Part shown: in pieces, positions 20,068-27,666 of the stretch
Position numbering within the stretch: the first letter of the stretch is position 1
Layout of the letters: every line of letters begins with the position of its first letter
Source: Pseudoalteromonas sp. P1-9
GTDB lineage: Bacteria; Pseudomonadota; Gammaproteobacteria; Enterobacterales; Alteromonadaceae
NCBI RefSeq assembly: GCF_001399975.1
Contig: NZ_LKBD01000004.1
Coordinates: 62,001 to 126,000, forward strand
Length of the DNA stretch: 64,000 nucleotides
Reading direction: 5' to 3'
Notes under the pieces: generated by a model
The model's input: only the letters and a program-made list of their open reading frames with translations
What the model was told of the DNA's origin: nothing
Databases searched by the model: none
Made by a program: the position numbers and the translations under genes

Positions 20068-20481
20068 CTAAACAGAATCGTTAAATAAGATCCCCGTTTG
20101 AGTATTTAACTTATCGGCCAAATTCTCAAAAGCTTTAGCAACTTCCCGTATCTCCTTAGGTGGGATCTCACGAATTACTTCATCATTTGACTTATCAATT
20201 ACTTTTACCACAGGTGGTTCACCTAACTCATCAAATTCGAAAATTAGATTTGTTGAGCTAACAGGTATAAAGTCATTAATCTTTTTTAAATTATCTTTTA
20301 TTTCTTCAAAAAAACTTTTATCTTTTAACGCCGCTGTACTTTCATCAGGTCGCAACAACGTTTGAGTTAAGTTTTTTTCATCTTTAGCACGATCCGTACC
20401 AACAACGGGTTTAGTTTCTTGAGCTACAGGTGCGTTATTAGTATCGAATACACTCGTTAACGGTTCTTGAATAGTATTCAT
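20068..20481 (-). CDS. flaG: FlaG protein
   Basis: Protein of 137 residues with a variable charged N-terminus and a conserved C-terminal FlaG domain: NLIFEFDELGEPPVVKVIDKSNDEVIREIPPKE at about 78-110. FlaG lies between flagellin and fliD in most polar flagellates and influences filament length; its mechanism is unclear. The ribosome site AAGAGG lies eight bases before the ATG and is complementary to the loop of an upstream hairpin (20512-20552), so translation may be controlled by RNA structure. Confidence 0.92.
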   Translation of the reverse strand: MNTIQEPLTSVFDTNNAPVAQETKPVVGTDRAKDEKNLTQTLLRPDESTAALKDKSFFEEIKDNLKKINDFIPVSSTNLIFEFDELGEPPVVKVIDKSNDEVIREIPPKEIREVAKAFENLADKLNTQTGILFNDSV

Positions 20482-20511
20482 AACAAAGTCCTCTTTTCAC
20501 AAGTATAGCTT

Positions 20512-20552
20512 AAGCTGATTACAAAGAGGCTCACTTTCAATGTAATCAGCTT
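20512..20552 (-). promoter_or_regulatory. Hairpin whose loop complements the flaG ribosome site
   Basis: A perfect 12-bp stem (20512-20523 with 20541-20552) between flagellin 1 and flaG. On the minus strand the 17-base loop contains CCTCTTT (20529-20523), complementary to AAAGAGG of the flaG ribosome site (20496-20490). There is no U-run, so this is unlikely to be a simple terminator. Regulatory function is inferred. Confidence 0.45.
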
Positions 20553-20563
20553 GAGCGAGTCAA

Positions 20564-21529
20564 TTATCCAAGTAAAGAAAGCGCCACTTGTGGTCTTTGG
20601 TTAGCTTGGCTCAAAATTGACGTACTTGCTTGTTGCAAAATCTGGTTACGTGTCAACGCAGCAGTTTCTGCAGCAAAGTCTGTATCACGAATACGTGAAC
20701 GCGCAGCACTCAGGTTCTCAGATACATTTGCTTGGTTTCGAATTGTTGATTGGAAACGGTTTTGCACCGCACCAAGCTCTGCACGTTTTTTATCTACAAC
20801 TGCAATTAACGAATCCATACCCGCCATTACAACTTGTGCATTTGTCTGCGTTGATACACTCACAGCCGTAGCAATGAACGTATTCGCAAATGTTTCTGTT
20901 ATAGCTGCACCATCAATGTCTGATACACCTGATGCTAGTGCTGACAATTCATTGCCTGTTACCGCACTTGCAACACCAGCTATTCCTGAAAGAGTAAAAC
21001 CGCCGTTTGCAGAAACACTATTAATTGTTGCAGTACCACCAACATTTTGCATCGAGAAACCAATAGTTTGAACTGCATCAGCACCCACTTGGAAATTCGC
21101 ATCATAACTACCATCTAGTAAGTTCTGACCACCAAATGTCGTATCTTCAGCAACACGGTTTACTTCTGATGATAAAGAGCGAATCTCTTCTTGAATCGCT
21201 AAGCGGTCCTCATCGGTGTTTGAACCATTTGATGCCTGTTGTGCTAATGTACGAATACGTTGGAACATACCCGTAATTTCATCCATAGCCCCTTCCGCAG
21301 TTTGCGCAAGTGAAATACCATCATTGGCATTTCGGATACCTTGATTCAGACCATTAATCTGACCATTTAGGCGGTTAGAAATTTGCATTCCAGCCGCGTC
21401 ATCTTTAGCACCATTGATACGCAAACCCGAAGATAAACGTTGGAACGAGGTATCTAACGCACTACCTGATTGAGATAGTTGGCGTTGAGCATTAAGTGAG
21501 CTCACATTTGTATTTACATATAAAGCCAT
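20564..21529 (-). CDS. Polar flagellin (tandem copy 1, nearest flaG)
   Basis: Filament subunit of 321 residues. D0/D1 N-terminus MALYVNTNVSSLNAQRQL, FQRLSSGLRINGAKDDAAG near 30, and C-terminus ILSQANQRPQVALSLLG. The middle part is short (about residues 170-215), with no large D2/D3 insertion, and rich in Ser, Ala and Thr; it is the likely exposed region and likely Maf target. GGAGG ribosome site seven bases before the ATG. A sigma-28 promoter is predicted 100 bases upstream. It differs from its two tandem paralogues mostly in the N-terminal 70 residues (NGAKDDAAGMQISNRLNGQ versus NSAADDAAGLQISDRLQSQ). Confidence 0.97.
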   Translation of the reverse strand: MALYVNTNVSSLNAQRQLSQSGSALDTSFQRLSSGLRINGAKDDAAGMQISNRLNGQINGLNQGIRNANDGISLAQTAEGAMDEITGMFQRIRTLAQQASNGSNTDEDRLAIQEEIRSLSSEVNRVAEDTTFGGQNLLDGSYDANFQVGADAVQTIGFSMQNVGGTATINSVSANGGFTLSGIAGVASAVTGNELSALASGVSDIDGAAITETFANTFIATAVSVSTQTNAQVVMAGMDSLIAVVDKKRAELGAVQNRFQSTIRNQANVSENLSAARSRIRDTDFAAETAALTRNQILQQASTSILSQANQRPQVALSLLG

Positions 21530-21626
21530 AATTGCCTCCGCTTTATTAATCTAAGTGCTTATTTAGAAGTACCCCTACTTAAAAATAAGCCCAAATTAGA
21601 ATCCTAATATAGGGGTTCTAACTGTT

Positions 21627-21653
21627 TTATCGACAACTTCAGTGAATGCTTTA
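21627..21653 (-). promoter_or_regulatory. Sigma-28 promoter of flagellin copy 1
   Basis: Minus strand: TAAA (21653-21650), exactly 15 bases, then GTCGATAA (21634-21627), one mismatch from the TAAA-N15-GCCGATAA consensus. Leader of about 90 bases to the ATG at 21529. Confidence 0.75.
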
Positions 21654-21691
21654 GAATTTTTTTTAATTTTTTGAACATTTTTTCACAGGCC

Positions 21692-21720
21692 AAAAAAAAC
21701 TCCCAATTGGGAGTTTTTTT
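21692..21720 (-). terminator. Intrinsic terminator after flagellin copy 2
   Basis: Perfect 16-base palindrome (21699-21714) flanked by A8 and T-runs, so it can act in both directions. On the minus strand it lies 12 bases past the stop of flagellin copy 2 and separates that unit from flagellin copy 1. Confidence 0.85.
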
Positions 21721-21731
21721 AATTGTTCTTC

Positions 21732-22700
21732 TTAGCCTTGAAGTAGACTAAGCGCCGCTTGGGGCCTCTGATTGGCTTGTCCTAAAATAGTCTGACTTGC
21801 TTGTTGTAATATTTGCGCTCGTGTCAATGATGCGGTTTCCGTTGCAAAGTCAGCATCTTTAATTCGCGATTTTGCCGCACTTAAGTTTTCTGCAATATTA
21901 GCTTGGTTACGAATTGTCGATTGGAAACGATTTTGCACCGCACCAAGTTCTGCACGCTTTTTATCAACAACCGCAATCAATGAGTCAATACCTGCCATCA
22001 CGACCTGTGAGTTTGACTGAGTTGATACGCTGATCGCAGTTGCAATAAATGTATTCGCAAAGGTTTCAGTAATGGCTGCACCATCGATATCAGACACACC
22101 TGACGCCAATGCTGAAAGCTCATTACCTGTTACCGCACTAGCTATGCCCGCGATGCCTGATAACGTGAAACCGCCATTTGCACTCAAACTATTGATTGTC
22201 GCAGTACCACCAACATTCTGCATACTAAATCCAACTGTTTGCACTGCATCAGCACCAATTTGGAAACTGGCAGAATAGCTACCATCGAGTAAATTACGAC
22301 CACCAAATGTCGTATCTGTTGCCACCCGGTTTATTTCTGAGGCCAGCTGGCGAATCTCTTCTTGCAACGCTAAGCGGTCTTCATCCGTGTTTGAGCCATT
22401 TGCAGCTTGCTGTGATAAAACACGCACACGTTGTAACATTGACGTCATTTCATCCATCGCACCTTCTGCAGTTTGTGCAAGTGAAATACCATCGTTTGCG
22501 TTTCGATTACCTTGATTTAAACCGAGGATCTGCGACTGTAATCGATCGGAAATTTGTAAGCCTGCCGCATCATCGGCTGCACTGTTGATACGTAAGCCCG
22601 ATGATAAACGTTTGAATGCTGTATCAAGGTCATTTCCTGAACGATCCAACTGACGCTGAGCATTTAGCGAGCTTACATTTGTATTTACATATAAAGCCAT
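21732..22700 (-). CDS. Polar flagellin (tandem copy 2, middle)
   Basis: Filament subunit of 322 residues with the same MALYVNTNVSSLNAQRQL start and a slightly longer C-terminus (ALSLLQG). The central segment TINSLSANGGFTLSGIAG through the SDIDGAAITETFANTF stretch is virtually identical to copies 1 and 3, although codons differ. Unlike copies 1 and 3 I find no sigma-28 promoter upstream. A TGGCAC-N5-TTGAA site at 22881-22896 is sigma-54-like, suggesting this copy may be regulated as an earlier-class gene. An intrinsic terminator follows immediately. Confidence 0.97.
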   Translation of the reverse strand: MALYVNTNVSSLNAQRQLDRSGNDLDTAFKRLSSGLRINSAADDAAGLQISDRLQSQILGLNQGNRNANDGISLAQTAEGAMDEMTSMLQRVRVLSQQAANGSNTDEDRLALQEEIRQLASEINRVATDTTFGGRNLLDGSYSASFQIGADAVQTVGFSMQNVGGTATINSLSANGGFTLSGIAGIASAVTGNELSALASGVSDIDGAAITETFANTFIATAISVSTQSNSQVVMAGIDSLIAVVDKKRAELGAVQNRFQSTIRNQANIAENLSAAKSRIKDADFATETASLTRAQILQQASQTILGQANQRPQAALSLLQG

Positions 22701-22807
22701 AATCTTACTCTCTCTATCTCTACTTATATGGTTAGATATGAGTAACCCGGTAAACGCAGTATCTTAAGTACCACTTGCAACATTGCCTTAGGGGTTTAGG
22801 AAAATAC

Positions 22808-22835
22808 TTGCCAGCTCACTACAGGTGAGCGGCAA
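22808..22835 (-). promoter_or_regulatory. Leader hairpin upstream of flagellin copy 2
   Basis: Stem of 11 bp with one bulged base (22808-22819 with 22825-22835) and a five-base loop, about 110 bases before the ATG. No U-run follows on the minus strand. If transcription starts near 22871 it lies in the 5' leader and could affect mRNA stability or translation. Confidence 0.4.
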
Positions 22836-22880
22836 AACACTACCTAAGTTTTCCTACATATCTTTATTCGAAGAGATTAA

Positions 22881-22896
22881 TTCAATTACTGTGCCA
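22881..22896 (-). promoter_or_regulatory. Sigma-54-like site upstream of flagellin copy 2
   Basis: Minus strand TGGCACAGTAATTGAA: a perfect -24 box with correct ten-base spacing, but the -12 dinucleotide is GA rather than GC. It would give a 170-base leader. Confidence 0.33.
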
Positions 22897-22910
22897 AAAG
22901 TGTAGGCAAA

Positions 22911-22935
22911 AGAAAAAGGAGCCTTGGGCTCCTTT
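22911..22935 (-). terminator. Intrinsic terminator between flagellin copies 2 and 3
   Basis: Nine-base-pair stem (22915-22923 with 22927-22935), three-base loop, followed on the minus strand by TTTTTCTTTT. It lies more than 200 bases after the stop of copy 3, directly after the small frame at 23011-23079. Confidence 0.65.
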
Positions 22936-23010
22936 AAAAAGAGAGTATGAAAGTAAGGGTAAAATATAGCAGCGTCAGAAAACTTGATTTATACTTGGTA
23001 CTATATTTGC

Positions 23011-23079
23011 TTATTTAAATTTTAGTACGAGAGACCCATCTGGCTTCTTAGTACTTAACTTATTGGGATATTTTAGCAA
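23011..23079 (-). pseudogene. 22-codon frame with flagellin-type ribosome site; possible flagellin 5' remnant
   Basis: TTG start preceded by GGAGG at a short three-base spacing, ending in TAA. The product would be a Lys-rich 22-residue peptide. The upstream AAAGCGGAGGCA matches the leader of flagellin copy 1, and the first codons loosely resemble the start of a flagellin gene with a small deletion. It could be a decayed fourth flagellin, a leader peptide, or chance. An intrinsic terminator follows. Confidence 0.2.
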
Positions 23080-23105
23080 ATGCCTCCGCTTTAAATACCC
23101 AATCC

Positions 23106-23142
23106 AATGCCCTTGCCTACTACCCCATTTGGCGAGGGCATT
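23106..23142 (-). terminator. Hairpin directly after flagellin copy 3
   Basis: Stem of 11-12 bp (23106-23117 with 23131-23142, one mismatch), eight bases past the stop. The U-run is on the plus-strand side only, so on the gene's strand it may protect the mRNA 3' end more than terminate. Confidence 0.5.
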
Positions 23143-23149
23143 TTCTTTA

Positions 23150-24115
23150 TTAACCTAGTAGACTTAATGCCGCTTGTGGACGCTGGTTAGCCTGACTAAG
23201 AATTGTTTGACTTGCCTGTTGTAGAATCTGGTTACGAGTCAAAGCAGCTGTTTCTACAGCAAAGTCAGCATCTTTGATTCGTGATTTTGCAGCATTTAAG
23301 TTTTCAGAAACATTCGCTTGGTTACGGATCGTTGATTGGAAACGGTTTTGCACAGCACCAAGTTCTGCACGTTTTTTATCAACAACCGCAATCAATGAAT
23401 CCATACCTGCCATCACCACTTGCGCATTTGTCTGTGTAGAGACACTCACTGCTGTGGCAATAAAAGTGTTCGCAAACGTTTCCGTGATTGCTGCACCATC
23501 AATATCTGAAACACCTGATGCTAATGCTGATAATTCATTGCCTGTTACCGCACTTGCAATGCCCGCAATACCTGAAAGGGTGAAACCGCCATTTGCAGAT
23601 AAACTATTAATAGTTGCTGTGCCGCCGACAGTTTGCATGCTGAAACCGATTGTCTGAACTGCATCAGCACCCACTTGGAAACTTGCTGAATATGAACCGT
23701 CAAGTAGGTTTTGTCCGCCAAATGTTGTATCGGTTGCTACACGGTTAACTTCTGCAGATAATTGACGAATTTCTTCTTGTAGAGCTAGACGATCTTCATC
23801 TGTGTTTGAACCATTTGCAGCCTGTTGAGCCAAGGTACGAACACGTTGAAACATACCCGTTATTTCATCCATTGCACCTTCAGCTGTCTGTGCAAGTGAG
23901 ATACCGTCGTTAGCGTTACGGTTACCTTGGTTTAAACCATTAATTTGTGATTGTAAACGGTCTGAGATTTGAAGACCTGCCGCATCATCAGCTGCGCTGT
24001 TGATTCGTAGACCTGAAGATAAACGCTGAAAAGACTGATCTAAAGCGTTTCCTGAATTCATTAATTGACGTTGAGCATTTAATGAACTTACGTTTGTATT
24101 TACATAAAGTGCCAT
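23150..24115 (-). CDS. Polar flagellin (tandem copy 3)
   Basis: Filament subunit of 321 residues. N-terminal FQRLSSGLRINSAADDAAGLQ and C-terminal ILSQANQRPQAALSLLG bracket the shared central segment; it differs from copy 2 at few positions there. Ribosome site GGGAG eight bases before the ATG. Two sigma-28-type promoters in tandem lie upstream (24212-24238 and 24306-24332), the strongest-looking control region of the three, so this may be the major filament protein. That ranking is inference. Confidence 0.97.
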   Translation of the reverse strand: MALYVNTNVSSLNAQRQLMNSGNALDQSFQRLSSGLRINSAADDAAGLQISDRLQSQINGLNQGNRNANDGISLAQTAEGAMDEITGMFQRVRTLAQQAANGSNTDEDRLALQEEIRQLSAEVNRVATDTTFGGQNLLDGSYSASFQVGADAVQTIGFSMQTVGGTATINSLSANGGFTLSGIAGIASAVTGNELSALASGVSDIDGAAITETFANTFIATAVSVSTQTNAQVVMAGMDSLIAVVDKKRAELGAVQNRFQSTIRNQANVSENLNAAKSRIKDADFAVETAALTRNQILQQASQTILSQANQRPQAALSLLG

Positions 24116-24211
24116 GACTCATTCTCCCGAAGTAAAAATAACTTACTTTCATTTCTCTGGTTTAAGATAAAGCTTGAAGTGTTAATTCAATATCTTCCTA
24201 AGTTACTTTTG

Positions 24212-24238
24212 TTATCGGGCGGCAAAAAAAATCCTTTA
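24212..24238 (-). promoter_or_regulatory. Sigma-28 promoter P1 of flagellin copy 3
   Basis: Minus strand TAAA (24238-24235), 15 bases, CCCGATAA (24219-24212). One mismatch from consensus. Leader about 90 bases. Confidence 0.75.
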
Positions 24239-24305
24239 GCTTATTTTTTAAATTTTTTATTAAAAAACAATGAATTAAAAAAAGGTAAAAGGTGGCTTAT
24301 TTAAC

Positions 24306-24332
24306 TTATCGACTATAATTTAAGTTACTTTA
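24306..24332 (-). promoter_or_regulatory. Sigma-28 promoter P2 of flagellin copy 3
   Basis: Minus strand TAAA (24332-24329), 15 bases, GTCGATAA (24313-24306), the same -10 as flagellin copy 1. It lies 94 bases upstream of P1 and would give a leader near 185 bases. Confidence 0.7.
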
Positions 24333-24376
24333 GCTTATTTAACTTCTTTGTAATGGGAAAATAACGCTTTTTACAT

Positions 24377-24402
24377 AAAAAAAGCGAGGAAAACCTCGCT
24401 TT
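24377..24402 (-). terminator. Intrinsic terminator of the flgJKL unit
   Basis: Nine-base-pair stem (24381-24389 with 24394-24402), AAAA loop on the plus strand, followed on the minus strand by a T7 run. It starts 20 bases after the flgL stop. Confidence 0.88.
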
Positions 24403-24421
24403 TATATCTAAAAAATTATGC

Positions 24422-25648
24422 CTAACGAATGTAATCAAACAGTGAAAGTTGCGTTAAACGGCCAAAAGTTGCCTGAGAGGCCTGAAGCGCAGTCTCCTCT
24501 TTAGTTAAATCAGATATTGCAGCAGCCATATCTAATTCGACCAACTTTGCTTTGGATTCTTTGTGATTAATATTGATATCAGATGTAGAGCTAGCCAAAC
24601 GTTCAGCCACATTAATGCGCCCGCCTAAGTTTGCCTGAGTGATCGATACTTGATTTTGTGAATTCGTTAATCCCGTGATGCCATCCGCCAAAAACTCTTG
24701 ATAAGCATCATTAGATAGCCCCGGTATACTAAGACCTGTAATTAATTCTTCTAAGGTGTTAAGCATATTTTTCTTTTCAGGTGGTGCTAAGGCAAAGTCT
24801 GAAGTACCAGGTGCGGCACCAGATACACTTATTTCCATGCCCTGAAACTTTATGACTTCACCTGTAAAATTACCTGCTGCCACTGGTGTGCCGCCAAGTG
24901 TAATAGAATATGTATCTGGTACACCTGCCGATACAGTAACTTGTAGGTTATTATTTGCAGGTACCAATGGGTCGTAATTTGCCTTGTGGAATGCATCAAA
25001 TTGAGCTTGCTCTTTTACATAAACAGAGCTGCTAGTAATTCCCCCCCCTACCGCCGGAGTATTTGTATCAACATTCAATCGTGCATCAACATTTTCAAAT
25101 GCATCAGCACCATTATCACTTGATCGAAGGGTTACACCAACTGCCAGTTGCATTTCATGGTTGCCTTGATCCCCCTGATAATCATAAGTACCAGTAGCAC
25201 TATTAAAAATATAAGTTTGTTTACTGTCCTGAAACCCAGAAAAGATAAACTTTCCATCTTCAGATTTCGAATTCATAAGGTCATATAACGTCGCCTGAAT
25301 TGATTTCATTTCCTCAGCGATGGTTTCTCGATCCTGTTCAGATAACGCGCCATTGCCCGCTTGAACAGTTAGTTGATAACCTCTTTGTAATGATGTTTTG
25401 ATGTTCTGCAAAACACTTTCTTCTGTTTGTAGCTTGCTCGTGAGGTAACTATTATTTTTCTGGAATTGATCATTGATATCGATTCGTTCACTAAAAAGGA
25501 GTGCTTGCGCAGAAGCCGCTGGATCATCTGAAGGGCTTAAAATTCGCGTTTGCGTCGATACCTTCTCTTGCGCTATCGCTACTTTTTGCTGATTATCTAA
25601 AATCTTATCAAGATTATTTTGATACATAATGTTATTTGATAAACGCAT
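24422..25648 (-). CDS. flgL: Flagellar hook-associated protein FlgL (HAP3)
   Basis: Second hook-filament junction protein, 408 residues. Flagellin-like N-terminus: MRLSNNIMYQNNLDKIL, then VSTQTRILSPSDDPAASAQAL near 31-51. The C-terminal helix ends LTKEETALQASQATFGRLTQLSLFDYI. Central domain rich in Gly, Thr and Asn. It follows flgK by five bases. Confidence 0.95.
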   Translation of the reverse strand: MRLSNNIMYQNNLDKILDNQQKVAIAQEKVSTQTRILSPSDDPAASAQALLFSERIDINDQFQKNNSYLTSKLQTEESVLQNIKTSLQRGYQLTVQAGNGALSEQDRETIAEEMKSIQATLYDLMNSKSEDGKFIFSGFQDSKQTYIFNSATGTYDYQGDQGNHEMQLAVGVTLRSSDNGADAFENVDARLNVDTNTPAVGGGITSSSVYVKEQAQFDAFHKANYDPLVPANNNLQVTVSAGVPDTYSITLGGTPVAAGNFTGEVIKFQGMEISVSGAAPGTSDFALAPPEKKNMLNTLEELITGLSIPGLSNDAYQEFLADGITGLTNSQNQVSITQANLGGRINVAERLASSTSDININHKESKAKLVELDMAAAISDLTKEETALQASQATFGRLTQLSLFDYIR

Positions 25649-25653
25649 ACTTT

Positions 25654-27666
25654 TTACCTCGCAGCATTCAATAGGGTATCAAATACAGTGCCCGCGGTAC
25701 TTAAAATTTGCGCCGAGGCCGCGTATGACTGCTGATAGCGTAATAGATTAGCAGCCTCTTCATCCAAATTAACACCTGAAATAGACTCATACCATGCATT
25801 CGATTGTTCTGCTAGCGCTTCAAATGCCACTTGATTTGTTTTCGCTGCAGAGGTTTTAATACCTACATCAGTGATTAAGTTACCGTAGGCCTCATTCAAC
25901 TTCGTTAAATTATCCCCTCCTGGTGAAGTAAGAATATTTGCTCTAACAAGCTCTTTATCTTGCAACCCAGCGAGTGCCAAGCCATTTCGATTGTCATCAA
26001 ACCCATCAGTATTAAACTCAAGGGTAAAAGAGTCTCCTGTATTGGGTACTCCCTCAATATTAAAGTCGAATCCATAGGTATCATAAGGTGCACCAGCTTG
26101 ATTTAAGACATTTTCATAGGGTGCAGTTAGCACTACTGTATTTGTTACAGGAGGTGAACCGTCTGTTATATTAAATTCATTAGGGTTAGCGGTTTTTATA
26201 ATAGTAATGGCGCCATTGGTTAATGATGGCGGCGGACCTACAGTAAACCCTGGTGCTTGTGTATCTGATACTAAACCACTTGAAATACTGCCCGTACCTT
26301 GGTTATTTAAGTTACTACTGGTACGAATAGGTGAGGCTAAAGCCAAATCCTCGGGTCGAGTAGTTGCTAATTGAATATTCGTTGAAGCACCTGAATTTAA
26401 TTTGAGCTCAAATTGGTCACCAACATTTGCAACACCTGTCAAGTTTATTTGAAGGCCAAATAACTCGCCGCCAACTGCTGTGGTAGAGTCTGCTTGTCCC
26501 GCTACAATATTAGCCACAATCGGTGTACCTACAGGATCGCCATATTTATCAAGTGCGGAGACAGTGATTTCGTTTGCTGCTGTATATTCAATTAAGAAAT
26601 CAGATGCAGGGATCTCACTTCCTTGGCCTGGTTCTAGCGTTCCTGTAATTTGTCCTGTGCCCGTATTTGCTGCGAAGGCGTAGGCTCCTGAAGTGGGAAT
26701 CGTAAATAAATCACCACCTAACTCACCATCAGCATCTAGGCCAAGCTTATTTTGTTGATTAAACGCATCAGCCATCGCCAAACTAAGCTGACCTAGTTTA
26801 TTCTGTGACGGGATTAATATTTCCTCACGATACGCTAATAATCCACCTATTTTTCCCTTTAACACACTGGTATTTACTTCCAGTGGAATTGCTTTTCCTG
26901 AATCAACATCAAGTTTCAAATCTTTAAAGTTAGGGTCAGGATCACCCGACAAGGAAAATAAGTTGAATGCCCCATTCTCCATGACGACAGCTTCACCGGT
27001 GCCCATAAATACTAATTTCTCACCATTTGGTCCATCTAAAGTCTCAACATCAATATATTCAGAAAGCTCTTTTATTGCCAAATCCCGTTGATTAATGGTG
27101 CTATTTAATGCACTGCCATCGGGACCGGAGGAGCCTGAGGCTATTGCTAAATTAAGTTCGCTAATTTTTGTAATAAGACCATTTGCTTCATCGGCATAAA
27201 TTTCAAGTTGGTCATTCACAATAGTCTTTTGATCAAATACGATGCCTGACAAACGGCCAAGTTGATCGATGTACCCTTGTGCATCATTAAAAAAGAGTGA
27301 ACGACTCACCGTTGATGAAGGCTGGTTTAAACTTTCTTGCAATGAACTAAATAACGAATTAATACTGGTTGATAAACTATTAGACTCTTCAGCAAACAAG
27401 CTATCTACGCGAGCAGATTCATCAACAAACTGATTAAAAAAAGCCAGATTGGATACATCTCGATTGAGCTGTTGCTGGGCGAAATCATTAACCAATCTTA
27501 CAGTTTGTCCCAAACCAACTTGGTTATCGAACAGCGTTCTATGTTCTGTGCGCTCTCGAACATAACCTTCGGTATTGACGTTGGTAATGTTTTTACTGGT
27601 AGTTTGCAGTAACTCTGAACTTGCACGTACACCTGAGTTTGCAATGTTAAGTAGATTAAAAGACAT
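25654..27666 (-). CDS. flgK: Flagellar hook-associated protein FlgK (HAP1)
   Basis: First hook-filament junction protein, 670 residues. N-terminal rod/hook motif FNLLNIANSGVRASSELLQTTSKNITNVNTEGYVRER, and C-terminal SGVNLDEEAANLLRYQQSYAASAQIL with FDTLLNAAR. The long Ser/Thr/Gly-rich middle is variable. Its ATG overlaps the flgJ stop (TAATG), so translation is coupled. Confidence 0.96.
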   Translation of the reverse strand: MSFNLLNIANSGVRASSELLQTTSKNITNVNTEGYVRERTEHRTLFDNQVGLGQTVRLVNDFAQQQLNRDVSNLAFFNQFVDESARVDSLFAEESNSLSTSINSLFSSLQESLNQPSSTVSRSLFFNDAQGYIDQLGRLSGIVFDQKTIVNDQLEIYADEANGLITKISELNLAIASGSSGPDGSALNSTINQRDLAIKELSEYIDVETLDGPNGEKLVFMGTGEAVVMENGAFNLFSLSGDPDPNFKDLKLDVDSGKAIPLEVNTSVLKGKIGGLLAYREEILIPSQNKLGQLSLAMADAFNQQNKLGLDADGELGGDLFTIPTSGAYAFAANTGTGQITGTLEPGQGSEIPASDFLIEYTAANEITVSALDKYGDPVGTPIVANIVAGQADSTTAVGGELFGLQINLTGVANVGDQFELKLNSGASTNIQLATTRPEDLALASPIRTSSNLNNQGTGSISSGLVSDTQAPGFTVGPPPSLTNGAITIIKTANPNEFNITDGSPPVTNTVVLTAPYENVLNQAGAPYDTYGFDFNIEGVPNTGDSFTLEFNTDGFDDNRNGLALAGLQDKELVRANILTSPGGDNLTKLNEAYGNLITDVGIKTSAAKTNQVAFEALAEQSNAWYESISGVNLDEEAANLLRYQQSYAASAQILSTAGTVFDTLLNAAR

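Larger units (their letters stand above)
22701..23149. other. 449-bp intergenic region between flagellin copies 2 and 3
   Basis: No full gene. It contains, going leftward: a hairpin after copy 3 (23106-23142), a GGAGG motif followed by a 22-codon reading frame (23011-23079), an intrinsic terminator (22911-22935), a sigma-54-like site (22881-22896), and a hairpin (22808-22835) that would lie in the leader of copy 2. The base sequence AAAGCGGAGGCA before the small frame is identical to the ribosome-site region of flagellin copy 1. Confidence 0.7.
24116..24421. other. 306-bp intergenic region with two sigma-28 promoters and flgL terminator
   Basis: AT-rich spacer between flagellin copy 3 and flgL. 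It holds two TAAA-N15-(G/C)YCGATAA promoters reading leftward and, at its right end, the flgL terminator. No open frame of note. Confidence 0.8.

Noticed and set aside
20564..24115. Flagellin repeats as a phase-variation or recombination cassette
   Set aside because: All three copies are complete, have their own promoters and lie in the same orientation; no invertase or recombination sites are seen.
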